Below are positions 27,337 through 36,031 of a DNA stretch of 64,000 nucleotides, one piece after another; the first letter of the stretch is position 1; the number at the start of each line of letters is the position of its first letter. Origin of the DNA: Alphaproteobacteria bacterium. GTDB lineage: Bacteria > Pseudomonadota > Alphaproteobacteria > UBA9219. The notes under the pieces are model-generated. The model was not told the origin of the DNA, searched no databases, and was given only the letters and a program-made list of their open reading frames with translations. The stretch covers positions 1 through 64,000 of the forward strand of contig JAMFSS010000009.1 of assembly GCA_026225415.1 (NCBI GenBank). The letters run 5' to 3'. The position numbers were made by a program, and so were the translations under genes.

Positions 27337-28119
27337 ATGAAAAAATATTTATTTTCGCTAGGCCTTTGCGTCATATTTATAGTGTCTATTTTGCTTATAA
27401 AGATGGGGACAAATGCCGATCATCCTTTATGGGACATAAGCACCGTAACGCCACCGCCGCCTGTGCTGACCTGCGTACCATCCGATCAGGCGGCATCTTA
27501 TAATGTTCTTGTGGTCGGGGAATCCTGGGCTGCCGGAAGCGCCTATTTTCCGCAACTCGCGGATGAAGTCTCCAAAGCAAATCAGGGGCAATCCGTAAAA
27601 ATATGCAGCATCGGATATCCGCGCAGAAATGCCTTGCGTATAAAAAAAATTGTGACGGAAACCCTCTCCCCATCGCTGATAAGGGAAATGTTTAACGGGA
27701 ATGTGCCGAACAAAACCATATTGCTGTTAGGGGTGAACGACACCATAGAGCATGTTGGCGAGAAAAATTATGCTGAAAATGTGAACGCTATATATCGCTT
27801 CTTCTCGGGTTTTTCCGATGTTCGTCTTTCGACCATCCCCAATATCAATGAGGAGCATTTTGTTTCGCCAAATCTTTTAAGCAAAAGCAAACGCGTCATT
27901 CTGGAATGTGTTTTTGATGGCTGCCAAGCCTCTGTGGCCGAAAAATATCGACGCTATCTCCACACTCGCTATCCCGATATTAAATCGATCAATTATGATG
28001 ATTTCATTGCTTCCTATGAAGATTCCCCGCAAATGTATCAAGGCGACGGCATCCATTTGACGAAAGAGGCTCAAGATAAGTTTGGGGGCTTTCTGGGTAA
28101 AAATCTTATGTCTTATTGA
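27337..28119 (+). CDS. Membrane-anchored SGNH hydrolase-like protein
   Basis: From ATG 27337 the product is 260 aa. A hydrophobic helix (YLFSLGLCVIFIVSILLI) near the start anchors or exports it. The SGNH blocks are VLVVGESWAAG (Gly-Glu-Ser in place of Gly-Asp-Ser), LLLGVNDTI and GDGIHLTKEA with the catalytic Asp/His. The substrate is unknown, but in a polysaccharide locus an O-acetylesterase or acetyltransferase-like role is likely. An in-frame ATG 24 bases upstream has no better ribosome binding site. Confidence 0.78.
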   Translation: MKKYLFSLGLCVIFIVSILLIKMGTNADHPLWDISTVTPPPPVLTCVPSDQAASYNVLVVGESWAAGSAYFPQLADEVSKANQGQSVKICSIGYPRRNALRIKKIVTETLSPSLIREMFNGNVPNKTILLLGVNDTIEHVGEKNYAENVNAIYRFFSGFSDVRLSTIPNINEEHFVSPNLLSKSKRVILECVFDGCQASVAEKYRRYLHTRYPDIKSINYDDFIASYEDSPQMYQGDGIHLTKEAQDKFGGFLGKNLMSY

Positions 28120-28176
28120 TACAAAAAGACGATAGAAGACTGGCAAAGAGAATGTGTTTTCTATATGCTCTCTTGC

Positions 28177-29418
28177 ATGACAAAAAACATAATCACATCG
28201 CGCCATTTTCTTCTCTTGCTGTGCGGTACGCTGGCACTGGGGGCACCTTGTGCTGCTCAAGCCGCAACCGTTGGTCTTGGCTCCGCCGCGCAATGGCAAA
28301 AATACGCCGCAGCCGCATGCCTGACTATTTTGCCTAACAAGGCAACCTGCACCGCAATCTCCACAAGCACAGTACCCGATACGGGGTCTTACGCCGCCCC
28401 GCTCACCATTACACATGGCGGTACTTATACCGGCGAATGGAGATCCAACAGCTCCACAATCAACGCGGTAACGATCAACACTTCCGAACCTGTTACAATC
28501 ACGAACAGCAAAATTGCGGGCCCCGGCAATTTGATTTATGGCCGCAATGTCAATCTGACAGTCACCAACACAATTGGTTATGGCATCGGCAGCACCCCCG
28601 GCAAATTTGCCGATCTGACCGCGGATAAATCTATCGACATCGATCATTGCATCTTGACCAATGTATGGGGCATACGCGTCAGCGGGCAAGCCACCATACC
28701 AACGGTGAAGATCAATAATAATTTTGGCTATAATATGCATGATGGGTTGGAAAAGGCTGCGCATTTTGTCCAGCTGGCCGGCGGCACCTACACAAATTCC
28801 AGCATATCCAACAATATTTCCATCAACGCCCCGTATCAAAGCCATGTTGAAGATGTCATCAATATTTATGACGCGCGTGGCACAGCCGCGAGCCCCATCA
28901 CAATCAGCAGCAACAAAATTGTCGGCGCTTATGCGCTTCTTCCCGAAAGTCAGGGTTTTAGCGGTGGCGGCATTATTGTCGATGGCGCCGCCAATGCCAC
29001 GTCGGACACAGCCGCCGCTTATATCAATATCAGCACGAACACAGTGCTGGAAACGTCCAACTATGGACTTGCCATTGCTTATGGCCACAACAATCACATC
29101 TCTAACAATGTTGTTTTATCGACAGGCGTCATTGACGGCAGCATTGGGGTCGCGGCCCAGAATGTCGGCCTTTATGTATGGAACATGGGCAAGCAATCCC
29201 CCACTGTCTTTTTTAACAACACCGCCTATGCGAATAAAATAGTGTGGATGAAGCCCAAGCCCGGCGCCGTTAAAGGCACGAATGATTGGTGGTTGCCGGA
29301 TTGTGATAACAGCAATCTTCAAAATTGCAGCGACACCGTTTTGGCATCAACCCCCGATATCAATGCGGCCATAGCTTTAGAAAATTCTTATCTCTTCTCG
29401 ATGTTTGGAAATCCTTAA
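28177..29418 (+). CDS. Exported right-handed beta-helix protein
   Basis: The product is 413 aa with a signal peptide (HFLLLLCGTLALGAPCAAQA). The mature part is made of short Asn/Thr/Ile-rich strands such as NAVTINTSEPVTITNSKIAG and ISNNISINAP, YINISTNTVLE and NHISNNVVLS, the pattern of parallel beta-helices in pectate lyases and phage tailspikes. No lyase catalytic motif is evident to me. A polysaccharide lyase, epimerase or binding role is possible. Two ATGs four codons apart can start it. The stop lies 3 bases from the convergent polymerase gene. Confidence 0.75.
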   Translation: MTKNIITSRHFLLLLCGTLALGAPCAAQAATVGLGSAAQWQKYAAAACLTILPNKATCTAISTSTVPDTGSYAAPLTITHGGTYTGEWRSNSSTINAVTINTSEPVTITNSKIAGPGNLIYGRNVNLTVTNTIGYGIGSTPGKFADLTADKSIDIDHCILTNVWGIRVSGQATIPTVKINNNFGYNMHDGLEKAAHFVQLAGGTYTNSSISNNISINAPYQSHVEDVINIYDARGTAASPITISSNKIVGAYALLPESQGFSGGGIIVDGAANATSDTAAAYINISTNTVLETSNYGLAIAYGHNNHISNNVVLSTGVIDGSIGVAAQNVGLYVWNMGKQSPTVFFNNTAYANKIVWMKPKPGAVKGTNDWWLPDCDNSNLQNCSDTVLASTPDINAAIALENSYLFSMFGNP

Positions 29419-29421
29419 TCT

Positions 29422-30642
29422 TCAGTACAAAACCGGTTGGGGTTTTTCCGCTTTTTCTTTTGCCAGAAGATCATATTGGTATTGGCCTATCGCCAACATA
29501 ACGCCCAAGGCGAAACCAAAACCGGGGCCGGCACGCAAGCTTTCCATAACGACATTGGCGCCGGCGGCCAGAAGAAACACGCATGAATAAAGCACTTCCA
29601 TCAAACGGCCCCTTTGGGGCACAAGCCGAACAAGCATGTAGAAAAGAAATAAACTCAATAGGCCGTAACGCGTAAGCAGATAAATAAAGCTGTCGTGAAA
29701 CGAAAGATTGTAAATATTAAACGTTTCCGTATCCGTAAAATATTGCGTCCATCCCAGATTCTGAATCGTTTTGAAAGGCAAAATACCCCTGCCATAAGGG
29801 GTGCCCAGAACGGGTGTTTCCATAAATTGATTATAGCCGTCTTCGGCCAGCAAAGAGCGGGTATAGCCGTTGTTCCCTTCGCCGGTGGCGCGCGTGGCGC
29901 GCACATGCACAAGATAGGCAAAAGTCGAAGAAGCCATAAGAAAGCAGATGCAAACAATAGCGACCGGCCGCCAGGGAAGCGTTATATTGGCAACCCTGAA
30001 TTTGGATAAAAAGAAAAAAAGCACGAGGCTGAAAGAAGCGATGACGGTAAAGGAGCTCTGTCGGGGAATAAGCGCCGTCCCCAGAACAAGCATGAGGACG
30101 CTGAATTTAAGAACCCGACTGTAATTTCCCGTAAACGCGCAGTAAAATATCAGAAAAAGCAAAATATGCAGATTTGAAACGCCGCTAAGAATGAGGCTCT
30201 TTTCATAGATCGCCACGCAGGCATAGGCTATGACAAGAAGAATCCAAACGATTTTTGGTTTTAAATTGAGAAGCAAGCCGGGATCAACATGGCGTCGCCC
30301 AAACACAAGCCATGCGTAACATAAAATCAATGTTACCGGTTCGCGAAACATCCATGCATCATTTTGCAAATAGGTTGCATAATTTATGTCCGGATCCATG
30401 ACAAAGGTCAGGAAAATTTTTAAAAATGAAATAGCAATGACGGGAAGCAGATAAGTGAAATCCTTTAGATTAAAATAAAAAAGAGGAATGATAAGACCGG
30501 CCAATGTAAGCGTGGACCTATACGCCGTTGTGTCAAACACCAGGCCGATTACAACCAGAACGCCTACGCTTATCATCTTGGAATTCTTTTTGGCAAGGCT
30601 TATCAGCTGTTGCGCTTTGTCGCTGGCCATAGGCGTAATCAT
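29422..30642 (-). CDS. O-antigen/polysaccharide polymerase-like membrane protein (Wzy type)
   Basis: The product is 406 aa and is nearly all hydrophobic helices (about ten), with a large periplasmic-type loop containing RATGEGNNGYTRSLLAEDGY and GTPYGRGILPF. This layout is that of O-antigen ligase/polymerase (Wzy/WaaL) proteins, which vary too much for a closer call. It lies in the polysaccharide locus with a flippase (33048-34526), which favours a Wzx/Wzy-dependent pathway. Confidence 0.75.
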   Translation of the reverse strand: MITPMASDKAQQLISLAKKNSKMISVGVLVVIGLVFDTTAYRSTLTLAGLIIPLFYFNLKDFTYLLPVIAISFLKIFLTFVMDPDINYATYLQNDAWMFREPVTLILCYAWLVFGRRHVDPGLLLNLKPKIVWILLVIAYACVAIYEKSLILSGVSNLHILLFLIFYCAFTGNYSRVLKFSVLMLVLGTALIPRQSSFTVIASFSLVLFFFLSKFRVANITLPWRPVAIVCICFLMASSTFAYLVHVRATRATGEGNNGYTRSLLAEDGYNQFMETPVLGTPYGRGILPFKTIQNLGWTQYFTDTETFNIYNLSFHDSFIYLLTRYGLLSLFLFYMLVRLVPQRGRLMEVLYSCVFLLAAGANVVMESLRAGPGFGFALGVMLAIGQYQYDLLAKEKAEKPQPVLY

Positions 30643-30836
30643 TCAAAAGTTCCAAACAGGGGCAGAAGAAAGTGGTGGGTTTTATGCGCCCCTTCTATAT
30701 CAGATATTACCTGCGCCCTTCAACAAGATAGGCCAGAATGATGGCTGTAGCTATAAGGGGCATTTCTTGCTAACTACTGTTTCCAACAAGGAAAATCCGA
30801 TTAAGCAGGCTTTGCAGATTTCAACAAGGCATCTTA

Positions 30837-31132
30837 ATGAAAATCTTTCATTTAATTTCCCATTTTGCGCTGGGCGGCGCGGCGCCAATGTCCCTGTGCT
30901 GGTCAGCGATGCGCCGGGATTGAATGAGGTGACAGCCGCAAGCTGGCCGCTTACTTTCCCCAATGAAAATGTCCCTGCCCTTGCGGACAAGATTGATGAA
31001 ATCGCATCGGGCAAACATGATTTACCGGATTTGGCGGTGCGCGCCAGAGATTATATCGAATGTTTTAATATTGATGAGCAGGTGTCTTCCTATGATGCCG
31101 TCTATCAATCTTTGCTTCGGCATTCAGATTAA
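30837..31132 (+). pseudogene. Internally deleted glycosyltransferase family 4 gene
   Basis: The first codons read MKIFHLISHFALGGAA, the usual N-terminus of GT4 enzymes, after AAGG at a fair distance. Within about 50 bases the homology moves to another frame and to the far end of the family: VPVLVSDAPGLNEVTAASWP, then a helix and IECFNIDEQVSSYDAVYQSL. The middle of the enzyme (several hundred residues) is missing, so I infer a deletion between GC-rich short repeats near 30876-30890. The region 30643-30836 before it holds no gene that I can support. Confidence 0.75.
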
Positions 31133-31138
31133 AATATA

Positions 31139-32302
31139 TCAGGCGGTTTTCGCCCGACCGGTCGCTTCGCGGTAAATAACCAACAATTTTCCCAGCATGG
31201 CCGCATTGGTGCAATGCGTCAGGAAATGTTGCCGCGCCTGTTGCCCCACACGCGCCGCGCCTTCGGCGTCATTCATCACAACCGATAATTTCTGTTTCCA
31301 AGCATCGGGATCGAACGGATCAACCAGAAATCCGGTTTCGCCGTCCTGTATAATTTCTGCGAGTGACCCAATGCGCGACGCGATGACCGGCGTTGCCGAC
31401 GCCATTGCTTCCAATACAACCATGGGAAACCCTTCATACCAGCGCGACGGCATCACCACGGCGCGGGCGGTTTTTATTTTGTCCAAAACCTTATCCGGCG
31501 GCAACGCACCGGAAAAAACAACGCGCCCCTCCGCCTTTGTTTCCAACATTTGCCGGTCGGGGCCATCGCCGATAATTTCCACGATGCCGTCGATATCACG
31601 CGCGGCCTGAATAAGGGTTTCAACACCCTTTTCTGCGCTTAAACGCCCGACATAAATCAATTTGTTTTCGCGTTGCGGCGCGCCTGCCCCCACATCACCC
31701 ATGCCATTTCCGCGCACCACAATGTTTTGAGCGGGAAACCCATCGGCGACATAACGCGATTTGGCAAATTCCGTCAAAGCGATGAATGTAATTTTATTTG
31801 GATATTTTCTGATAATCTTTTTCAGATAACCGCCGATAAAACCCACGCAGGCCGAACCGATGACAGAATTGCGATAACAACGATACAGCACACCGCGCCA
31901 GCGCGATTTACCCACACAGGCTTCGCAAGGTTTGTTGTTACGCATCAATGTGGCCGCCGCGCAAAGAGGCCGGTAATTATGCAGTGTCACAACAACCGGC
32001 ACGCCCCGACGCGCCGCAACCGCAATCACCGCAGGCGATAACGTCGGAAAAAAATTATGGATATGCACGATATCGGGTTGGAAGGCGTCAAGCGCCGCTT
32101 TCATCTGGCCAACCGACCCTTTGTTGCACACAATGGATAAAGCGGCTTTTATCTTGGCGGTTATCCCGACGATATGATCGTTGCGCACCAGCAACCGCCG
32201 CACTTCATATCCATTTTGTTCAAGAAGAGCCGCTTCGCTATCAAAAACCGCATCTTCCCCACCGCGTTGTTGATACGCGGTGTGGGCCATCAAAATCTTC
32301 AT
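31139..32302 (-). CDS. Glycosyltransferase family 4
   Basis: The product is 387 aa. The N-terminal half has YQQRGGEDAVFDSEAALLEQ and VHIHNFFPTLSPAV, typical of capsule/EPS GT4 enzymes. The C-terminal Rossmann half has LIYVGRLSAEKGVETLI and the E-x7-E motif in EGFPMVVLEAMASATPVIAS, which holds the sugar nucleotide. A cysteine pair in CEACVGKSRW is common in this subgroup. It is the last gene of the xrtA operon and overlaps the WecG gene by four bases. Confidence 0.92.
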   Translation of the reverse strand: MKILMAHTAYQQRGGEDAVFDSEAALLEQNGYEVRRLLVRNDHIVGITAKIKAALSIVCNKGSVGQMKAALDAFQPDIVHIHNFFPTLSPAVIAVAARRGVPVVVTLHNYRPLCAAATLMRNNKPCEACVGKSRWRGVLYRCYRNSVIGSACVGFIGGYLKKIIRKYPNKITFIALTEFAKSRYVADGFPAQNIVVRGNGMGDVGAGAPQRENKLIYVGRLSAEKGVETLIQAARDIDGIVEIIGDGPDRQMLETKAEGRVVFSGALPPDKVLDKIKTARAVVMPSRWYEGFPMVVLEAMASATPVIASRIGSLAEIIQDGETGFLVDPFDPDAWKQKLSVVMNDAEGAARVGQQARQHFLTHCTNAAMLGKLLVIYREATGRAKTA

Positions 32303-33051
32303 GCGCCGGCAAGCCAGTTTTTAATGACAAGCCATACAAAACGGGGGTTATTCACAACATACCGTTTCCAAACACGTTTGGGTTCGGACATAAACCTGTG
32401 CACCCATTCCAATCCCGCGCGTTGCATCCATTGCGGCGCGCGCACTTTGGTTCCGGCATAAAAATCGAACACAGCGCCGATGGATGCCGTAAAGCCCACA
32501 TCCAGACGCGCGCGGTTTTCTTCGACCCATTTTTCCTGTTTCGGCGCGGTCATGCCCACCCATAACACACTGGGTTTTGCCGCGTTCACCGCCGCTATCA
32601 TGCGCGCATTGTCTTCTTCGGAAAAAACCGTTTTGAAGGGCGGCGATAAAACGCCTGCGATACGAATGTTCGGGTATTCCGCGGTAATCCGTTTGCTTAT
32701 CGCGTCCAGAACTTTGTCGCTGGATCCCAGAAAGAAATAGGAAACATCGCCCTGCACATCGGCAAGCGCGGAAAAAGCCGTAAAGAAATCATAGCCCGAA
32801 ACACGTTCCGCCAAAGGCTCGCCCAACAAACGGCTGGCCCACACAATGCTTGCGCCGTCGGGCACCAGCATATCGGATTTTTGCAGCGCCGCCCGGAATT
32901 CGCCATCTTCTTCGGCGACACAGGTTGAATGGGCGTTAATGGTCGCGACCGATTTTTGTTTTTCGCCGGATTCCAGCCATGTCAACGCCGTGCGCGTATC
33001 GGCTTGAATGCCCATCGCGCTAACATCATATTTTAAAAAGGCCTTGTTCAT
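32299..33051 (-). CDS. WecG/TagA/CpsF family glycosyltransferase
   Basis: The product is 250 aa. The family blocks are present: VATINAHSTCVAEEDGEFRA, LVPDGASIVWASRLLG, YFFLGSSDKVLDA and VLWVGMTAPKQEKWVEENR, with the final GAVFDFYAGTKVRAPQWMQR. These enzymes add a second sugar (ManNAc-type or other) to a lipid-linked first sugar on the inner face of the membrane. It overlaps both neighbours by four bases. Confidence 0.92.
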   Translation of the reverse strand: MNKAFLKYDVSAMGIQADTRTALTWLESGEKQKSVATINAHSTCVAEEDGEFRAALQKSDMLVPDGASIVWASRLLGEPLAERVSGYDFFTAFSALADVQGDVSYFFLGSSDKVLDAISKRITAEYPNIRIAGVLSPPFKTVFSEEDNARMIAAVNAAKPSVLWVGMTAPKQEKWVEENRARLDVGFTASIGAVFDFYAGTKVRAPQWMQRAGLEWVHRFMSEPKRVWKRYVVNNPRFVWLVIKNWLAGA

Positions 33052-34526
33052 GGCATTTCTCCATCTGCCTTCACGGCAAATCTTCTCTGTCGGGCAAATC
33101 TTTTTGCCTCGGCGACCAAAAACATCATTTTTTTCCGGAAAAAAACAATCAGGACGGAACTATAGATAGCACCTCCGGCCAAAACAAGGAACACTAGATT
33201 AACCCATTGTTTTTCATTAATTAATTGGTATTTTTGTAAAAAGATGATGCCGCCGGCCATCGTCAAAGCCGCCAAAAGCACCGGCCATAATTTCGCATAA
33301 TCGCGCCATAGGCTGAGCCGCAATTGGATTTTCAGCAATAAGGTATAAAGCGGTAACGACAGCAGGAGGAAAAAGACATAGCATGCCGTCATCGCGACCA
33401 CGCCTTGCGACACCGCAAACAGGCTAGCCAAAAGGCTGATGCAGACAAGCGACGCGTGCGCCTTGAAAAAACTGCCCATAGCATTATGGGCGCGGAAAAT
33501 GCTTTGCAAAATGGTCAGGAACGGGCTGACGGAAACGCTGAGCAGGAACAGCTGAAGGACCGGCGTGGCCTGCCGCCAGGACTCGCCAAAAAACAGCGGC
33601 ACATAAAGCGGGGCCAGGATGATCGCACCCGCCACGACAGGCAGCACAAGAATGCCAAGTATGAGGATAAGTTCGGAAAGAATTTTTTCCTGCTCGCCCT
33701 TATTTTCCTTGATCAACGAAAGCGCGGGGAAAACCACCGCCGATAAGGGCGCAAAGATGATTTCACGCAAGGCGCCGCCGACCCGATTGGCCAGCGCATA
33801 GAAACCGACATCAACGGGGGTCAGAAAAATACCCAGAAAAACCCGGGGCAATTGATCTTGCGCATAGGTGACAAGATTGACACCGGCGGATTTAAGCCCG
33901 GGCATCAGATATTTTCGCGCCTGCCCCCGATCAAAGAGCAGCCGGGGCTTCCAGGAAGAAGACAACCACAAAACAATATTGGCGACGAAACAAAGCGTTA
34001 TTTGTTGCGCCACCATAGCCATCGCCCCCATGCCGCGCAAAGCCAGGATGATGCCGACAATACCGCCGGCGATTGTGGCGACAAGGGTGCGGATCGCCGT
34101 GATGCGGAAATTCATCGCCGCGCCGAACAAAGCCGCAGGCAATGCAGAAAATCCCAGCAAAACCGGAACAATAGAAAACCACATCATGAATCCGGCCAAT
34201 CGCGGTTGATGGAACAACAACGCGATGGGATAGGCCAATAAATTCCCGGCCAGCGCAAAGAAAACCCCAAAACCAACGCATGACCAGAAGAGAGTGGACA
34301 GCCCCCTGTCATCGCTGATTTTCAGGCTGACAACGCCATCCGTAACGCAATAAAAAAACGTCGTCACCAATCCCGTATAGATATAGCAAAGCGAGATAAG
34401 CCCATATTCTTCGGGTCCCAAAAGGCGCGCAATAAAAGTGAAGACAATGAAAGACGCAAGCTGGTTCCCGCCTTTTTCAACAAAGGACCAAAACACGCCG
34501 CTCGCCATTTTCTTTCGGATGCTCAT
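33048..34526 (-). CDS. Polysaccharide flippase (Wzx/MATE-like)
   Basis: The product is 492 aa with about 12-14 hydrophobic helices. The start GVFWSFVEKGGNQLASFIVF and ARLLGPEEYGLISL is that of Wzx/PST family flippases, which move lipid-linked repeat units across the inner membrane. LPRVFLGIFLTPVDVGFYAL lies mid-protein. The gene sits in a chain of coupled glycan genes. Confidence 0.9.
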   Translation of the reverse strand: MSIRKKMASGVFWSFVEKGGNQLASFIVFTFIARLLGPEEYGLISLCYIYTGLVTTFFYCVTDGVVSLKISDDRGLSTLFWSCVGFGVFFALAGNLLAYPIALLFHQPRLAGFMMWFSIVPVLLGFSALPAALFGAAMNFRITAIRTLVATIAGGIVGIILALRGMGAMAMVAQQITLCFVANIVLWLSSSWKPRLLFDRGQARKYLMPGLKSAGVNLVTYAQDQLPRVFLGIFLTPVDVGFYALANRVGGALREIIFAPLSAVVFPALSLIKENKGEQEKILSELILILGILVLPVVAGAIILAPLYVPLFFGESWRQATPVLQLFLLSVSVSPFLTILQSIFRAHNAMGSFFKAHASLVCISLLASLFAVSQGVVAMTACYVFFLLLSLPLYTLLLKIQLRLSLWRDYAKLWPVLLAALTMAGGIIFLQKYQLINEKQWVNLVFLVLAGGAIYSSVLIVFFRKKMMFLVAEAKRFARQRRFAVKADGEMP

Positions 34527-34529
34527 GAT

Positions 34530-35537
34530 TTATTTCATCCGCGCAAGAGAGGTAGCCGTGGCGCGGACATACCCATAGCGACGCAACAGTTTTTCGCCAA
34601 TGAAAGAGGCGCGGATATGCGCATAGACATACAATATTTTATCGACGCGACGTAGCCCGAACAGAAAAGCCGCGATAGCCATGCGTGACTGAAACGGGTT
34701 TTGGCCATGCGCCAACAGGGAACAAAACACGGTGCGGAAAAGCCCGCGCCGCCCCAGGCTTGAAAGATGTTTAAGCATCATCTTCCGTACCAACGGTTTC
34801 ATGATCAGACGGTCATCCGCATTTTGCATTCTGTAAAGCCGGTAATAGGCCAGGATAATGCGGCGGTAACTTTTGGTATAGGTTGGCAACGAATTGGTTG
34901 AAGGCGAACGATACAAGGTTACAGGCGTTGTCAAGGAAATGACCTTGCCATAAGCCGCCAACCGCAACAGCAAACCCCAATCATGATTGCCGCGAATTTC
35001 GGGGTGCCCGCCGACCGCCATATAGGCGTCGCGGCGGAAGCTGAAAACACTGCTGCCCCCCGCTATATTACCCTGTGTCAATAGCGTGAAATGGGAAAGC
35101 GATGCGGGCGCGATTTGCACGCGGTAAGGGATAAGATCATCCGTGCACCAATAGAACCCACCGATAATGCATTGGGTTTCGGATGATGCGACTTGCCATG
35201 CTTCCGTGAATTTTTCGATGGAATCGGGCAGATAGCAATCATCGGAGTCAAGCAACGTCACACAGGGTTGTGACGTTTGGGCCACCGCGCGGTTCATTGA
35301 CGCCGCACCACCAAGATTGACCTCGTTACGCATGATCCTTAAAATAATCCCTTGGGGCGGCGCGGGAATATGTTCCAGCGCCAGCGGAACGGTCGAACAA
35401 TCATCGACAATAATAATTTCACGGGGCAGCACCGTTTGTTGATAAATACTAAACAAAGTCTGCCGCAATTCGGGCACACGATCCTTGACCGGTATCACCA
35501 CCGCAAAGAAGATTTCTTTTTTCTCTGTGTCATTCAT
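34530..35537 (-). CDS. Glycosyltransferase family 2
   Basis: The product is 335 aa. The GT-A start FFAVVIPVKDRVPELRQTLF, IIVDDCS and the metal-binding LLDSDDCYLPDSIEKF are clear. RGNHDWGLLLRLAAYG carries the catalytic-base region (ED-like HDW). The C-terminal 90 residues are basic and may contact the membrane. It lies 3 bases upstream of the flippase gene and overlaps the acetyltransferase gene by four bases. Confidence 0.92.
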   Translation of the reverse strand: MNDTEKKEIFFAVVIPVKDRVPELRQTLFSIYQQTVLPREIIIVDDCSTVPLALEHIPAPPQGIILRIMRNEVNLGGAASMNRAVAQTSQPCVTLLDSDDCYLPDSIEKFTEAWQVASSETQCIIGGFYWCTDDLIPYRVQIAPASLSHFTLLTQGNIAGGSSVFSFRRDAYMAVGGHPEIRGNHDWGLLLRLAAYGKVISLTTPVTLYRSPSTNSLPTYTKSYRRIILAYYRLYRMQNADDRLIMKPLVRKMMLKHLSSLGRRGLFRTVFCSLLAHGQNPFQSRMAIAAFLFGLRRVDKILYVYAHIRASFIGEKLLRRYGYVRATATSLARMK

Positions 35538-36031
35538 GAGTTAATAATTCTGGCCGGATTGCCGACAACCGTTGCGCCCGCGGGAATGTCTTTGACCACC
35601 ACCGCACCCGCGCCGATAACGGCGTGATCGCCGATTGTGATTTTACCCAACAGAATGGCCCCCACGCCAATATTGACATGATCGCCGAGAACCGGCGCAT
35701 AAAACACGCCGCCCACTTCCTTCTCGCCGATAGTGACACAATGACGGATCTGCACATCTTTGCCGATAACCGCGCCGCTGTTGATGACCGTGGCATAGCC
35801 GTGATACAGCCGCGCCCCCTCGCCTATCGTTGCCCGCCAATGAATTTCTGTGCCGATAAAAAGTTCCATCACAATTTTATAGAACACCAGATAAATGAGG
35901 CTGAACGGTTTGATAAAAACCGGCGCATTCAGATGCGCATGCGCAAACCGGTACAGCGCAAGCAACAGAAACCCTTTCCAATTGCGGGGGTTTGCCTTGT
36001 AATCGCTTGCTATCAATTTAAACAGGGTCAT
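35534..36031 (-). CDS. Serine acetyltransferase-like hexapeptide-repeat protein
   Basis: The product is 165 aa. The C-terminal half has the left-handed beta-helix repeats: TVINSGAVIGKDVQIRHCVT, VLGDHVNIGVGAILLGKITI, GDHAVIGAGAVVVKDIPAGA, ending VVGNPARI. The histidine of RHCVTIGEK is at the usual catalytic place. CysE-like proteins this short, inside EPS loci, usually O- or N-acetylate a sugar rather than serine. It is coupled by four-base overlaps to xrtA and to the GT2 gene. Confidence 0.9.
   Translation of the reverse strand: MTLFKLIASDYKANPRNWKGFLLLALYRFAHAHLNAPVFIKPFSLIYLVFYKIVMELFIGTEIHWRATIGEGARLYHGYATVINSGAVIGKDVQIRHCVTIGEKEVGGVFYAPVLGDHVNIGVGAILLGKITIGDHAVIGAGAVVVKDIPAGATVVGNPARIINS

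Noticed and set aside
27877-29097. A 406-codon open frame on the minus strand
   Set aside because: It lies opposite the SGNH and beta-helix genes, is rich in Cys and Gly from reversed Ala/Asn codons, and shows no domain. The plus-strand genes have clear signal peptides or motifs.
25389-29418. A prophage
   Set aside because: Only one protein looks phage-like. There is no integrase, capsid, terminase or attachment site.
30488-31132. A single 214-residue plus-strand protein
   Set aside because: Only its last third resembles a glycosyltransferase; the front is the antisense of the polymerase gene. It is better read as the 3' part of a deleted GT4 gene.
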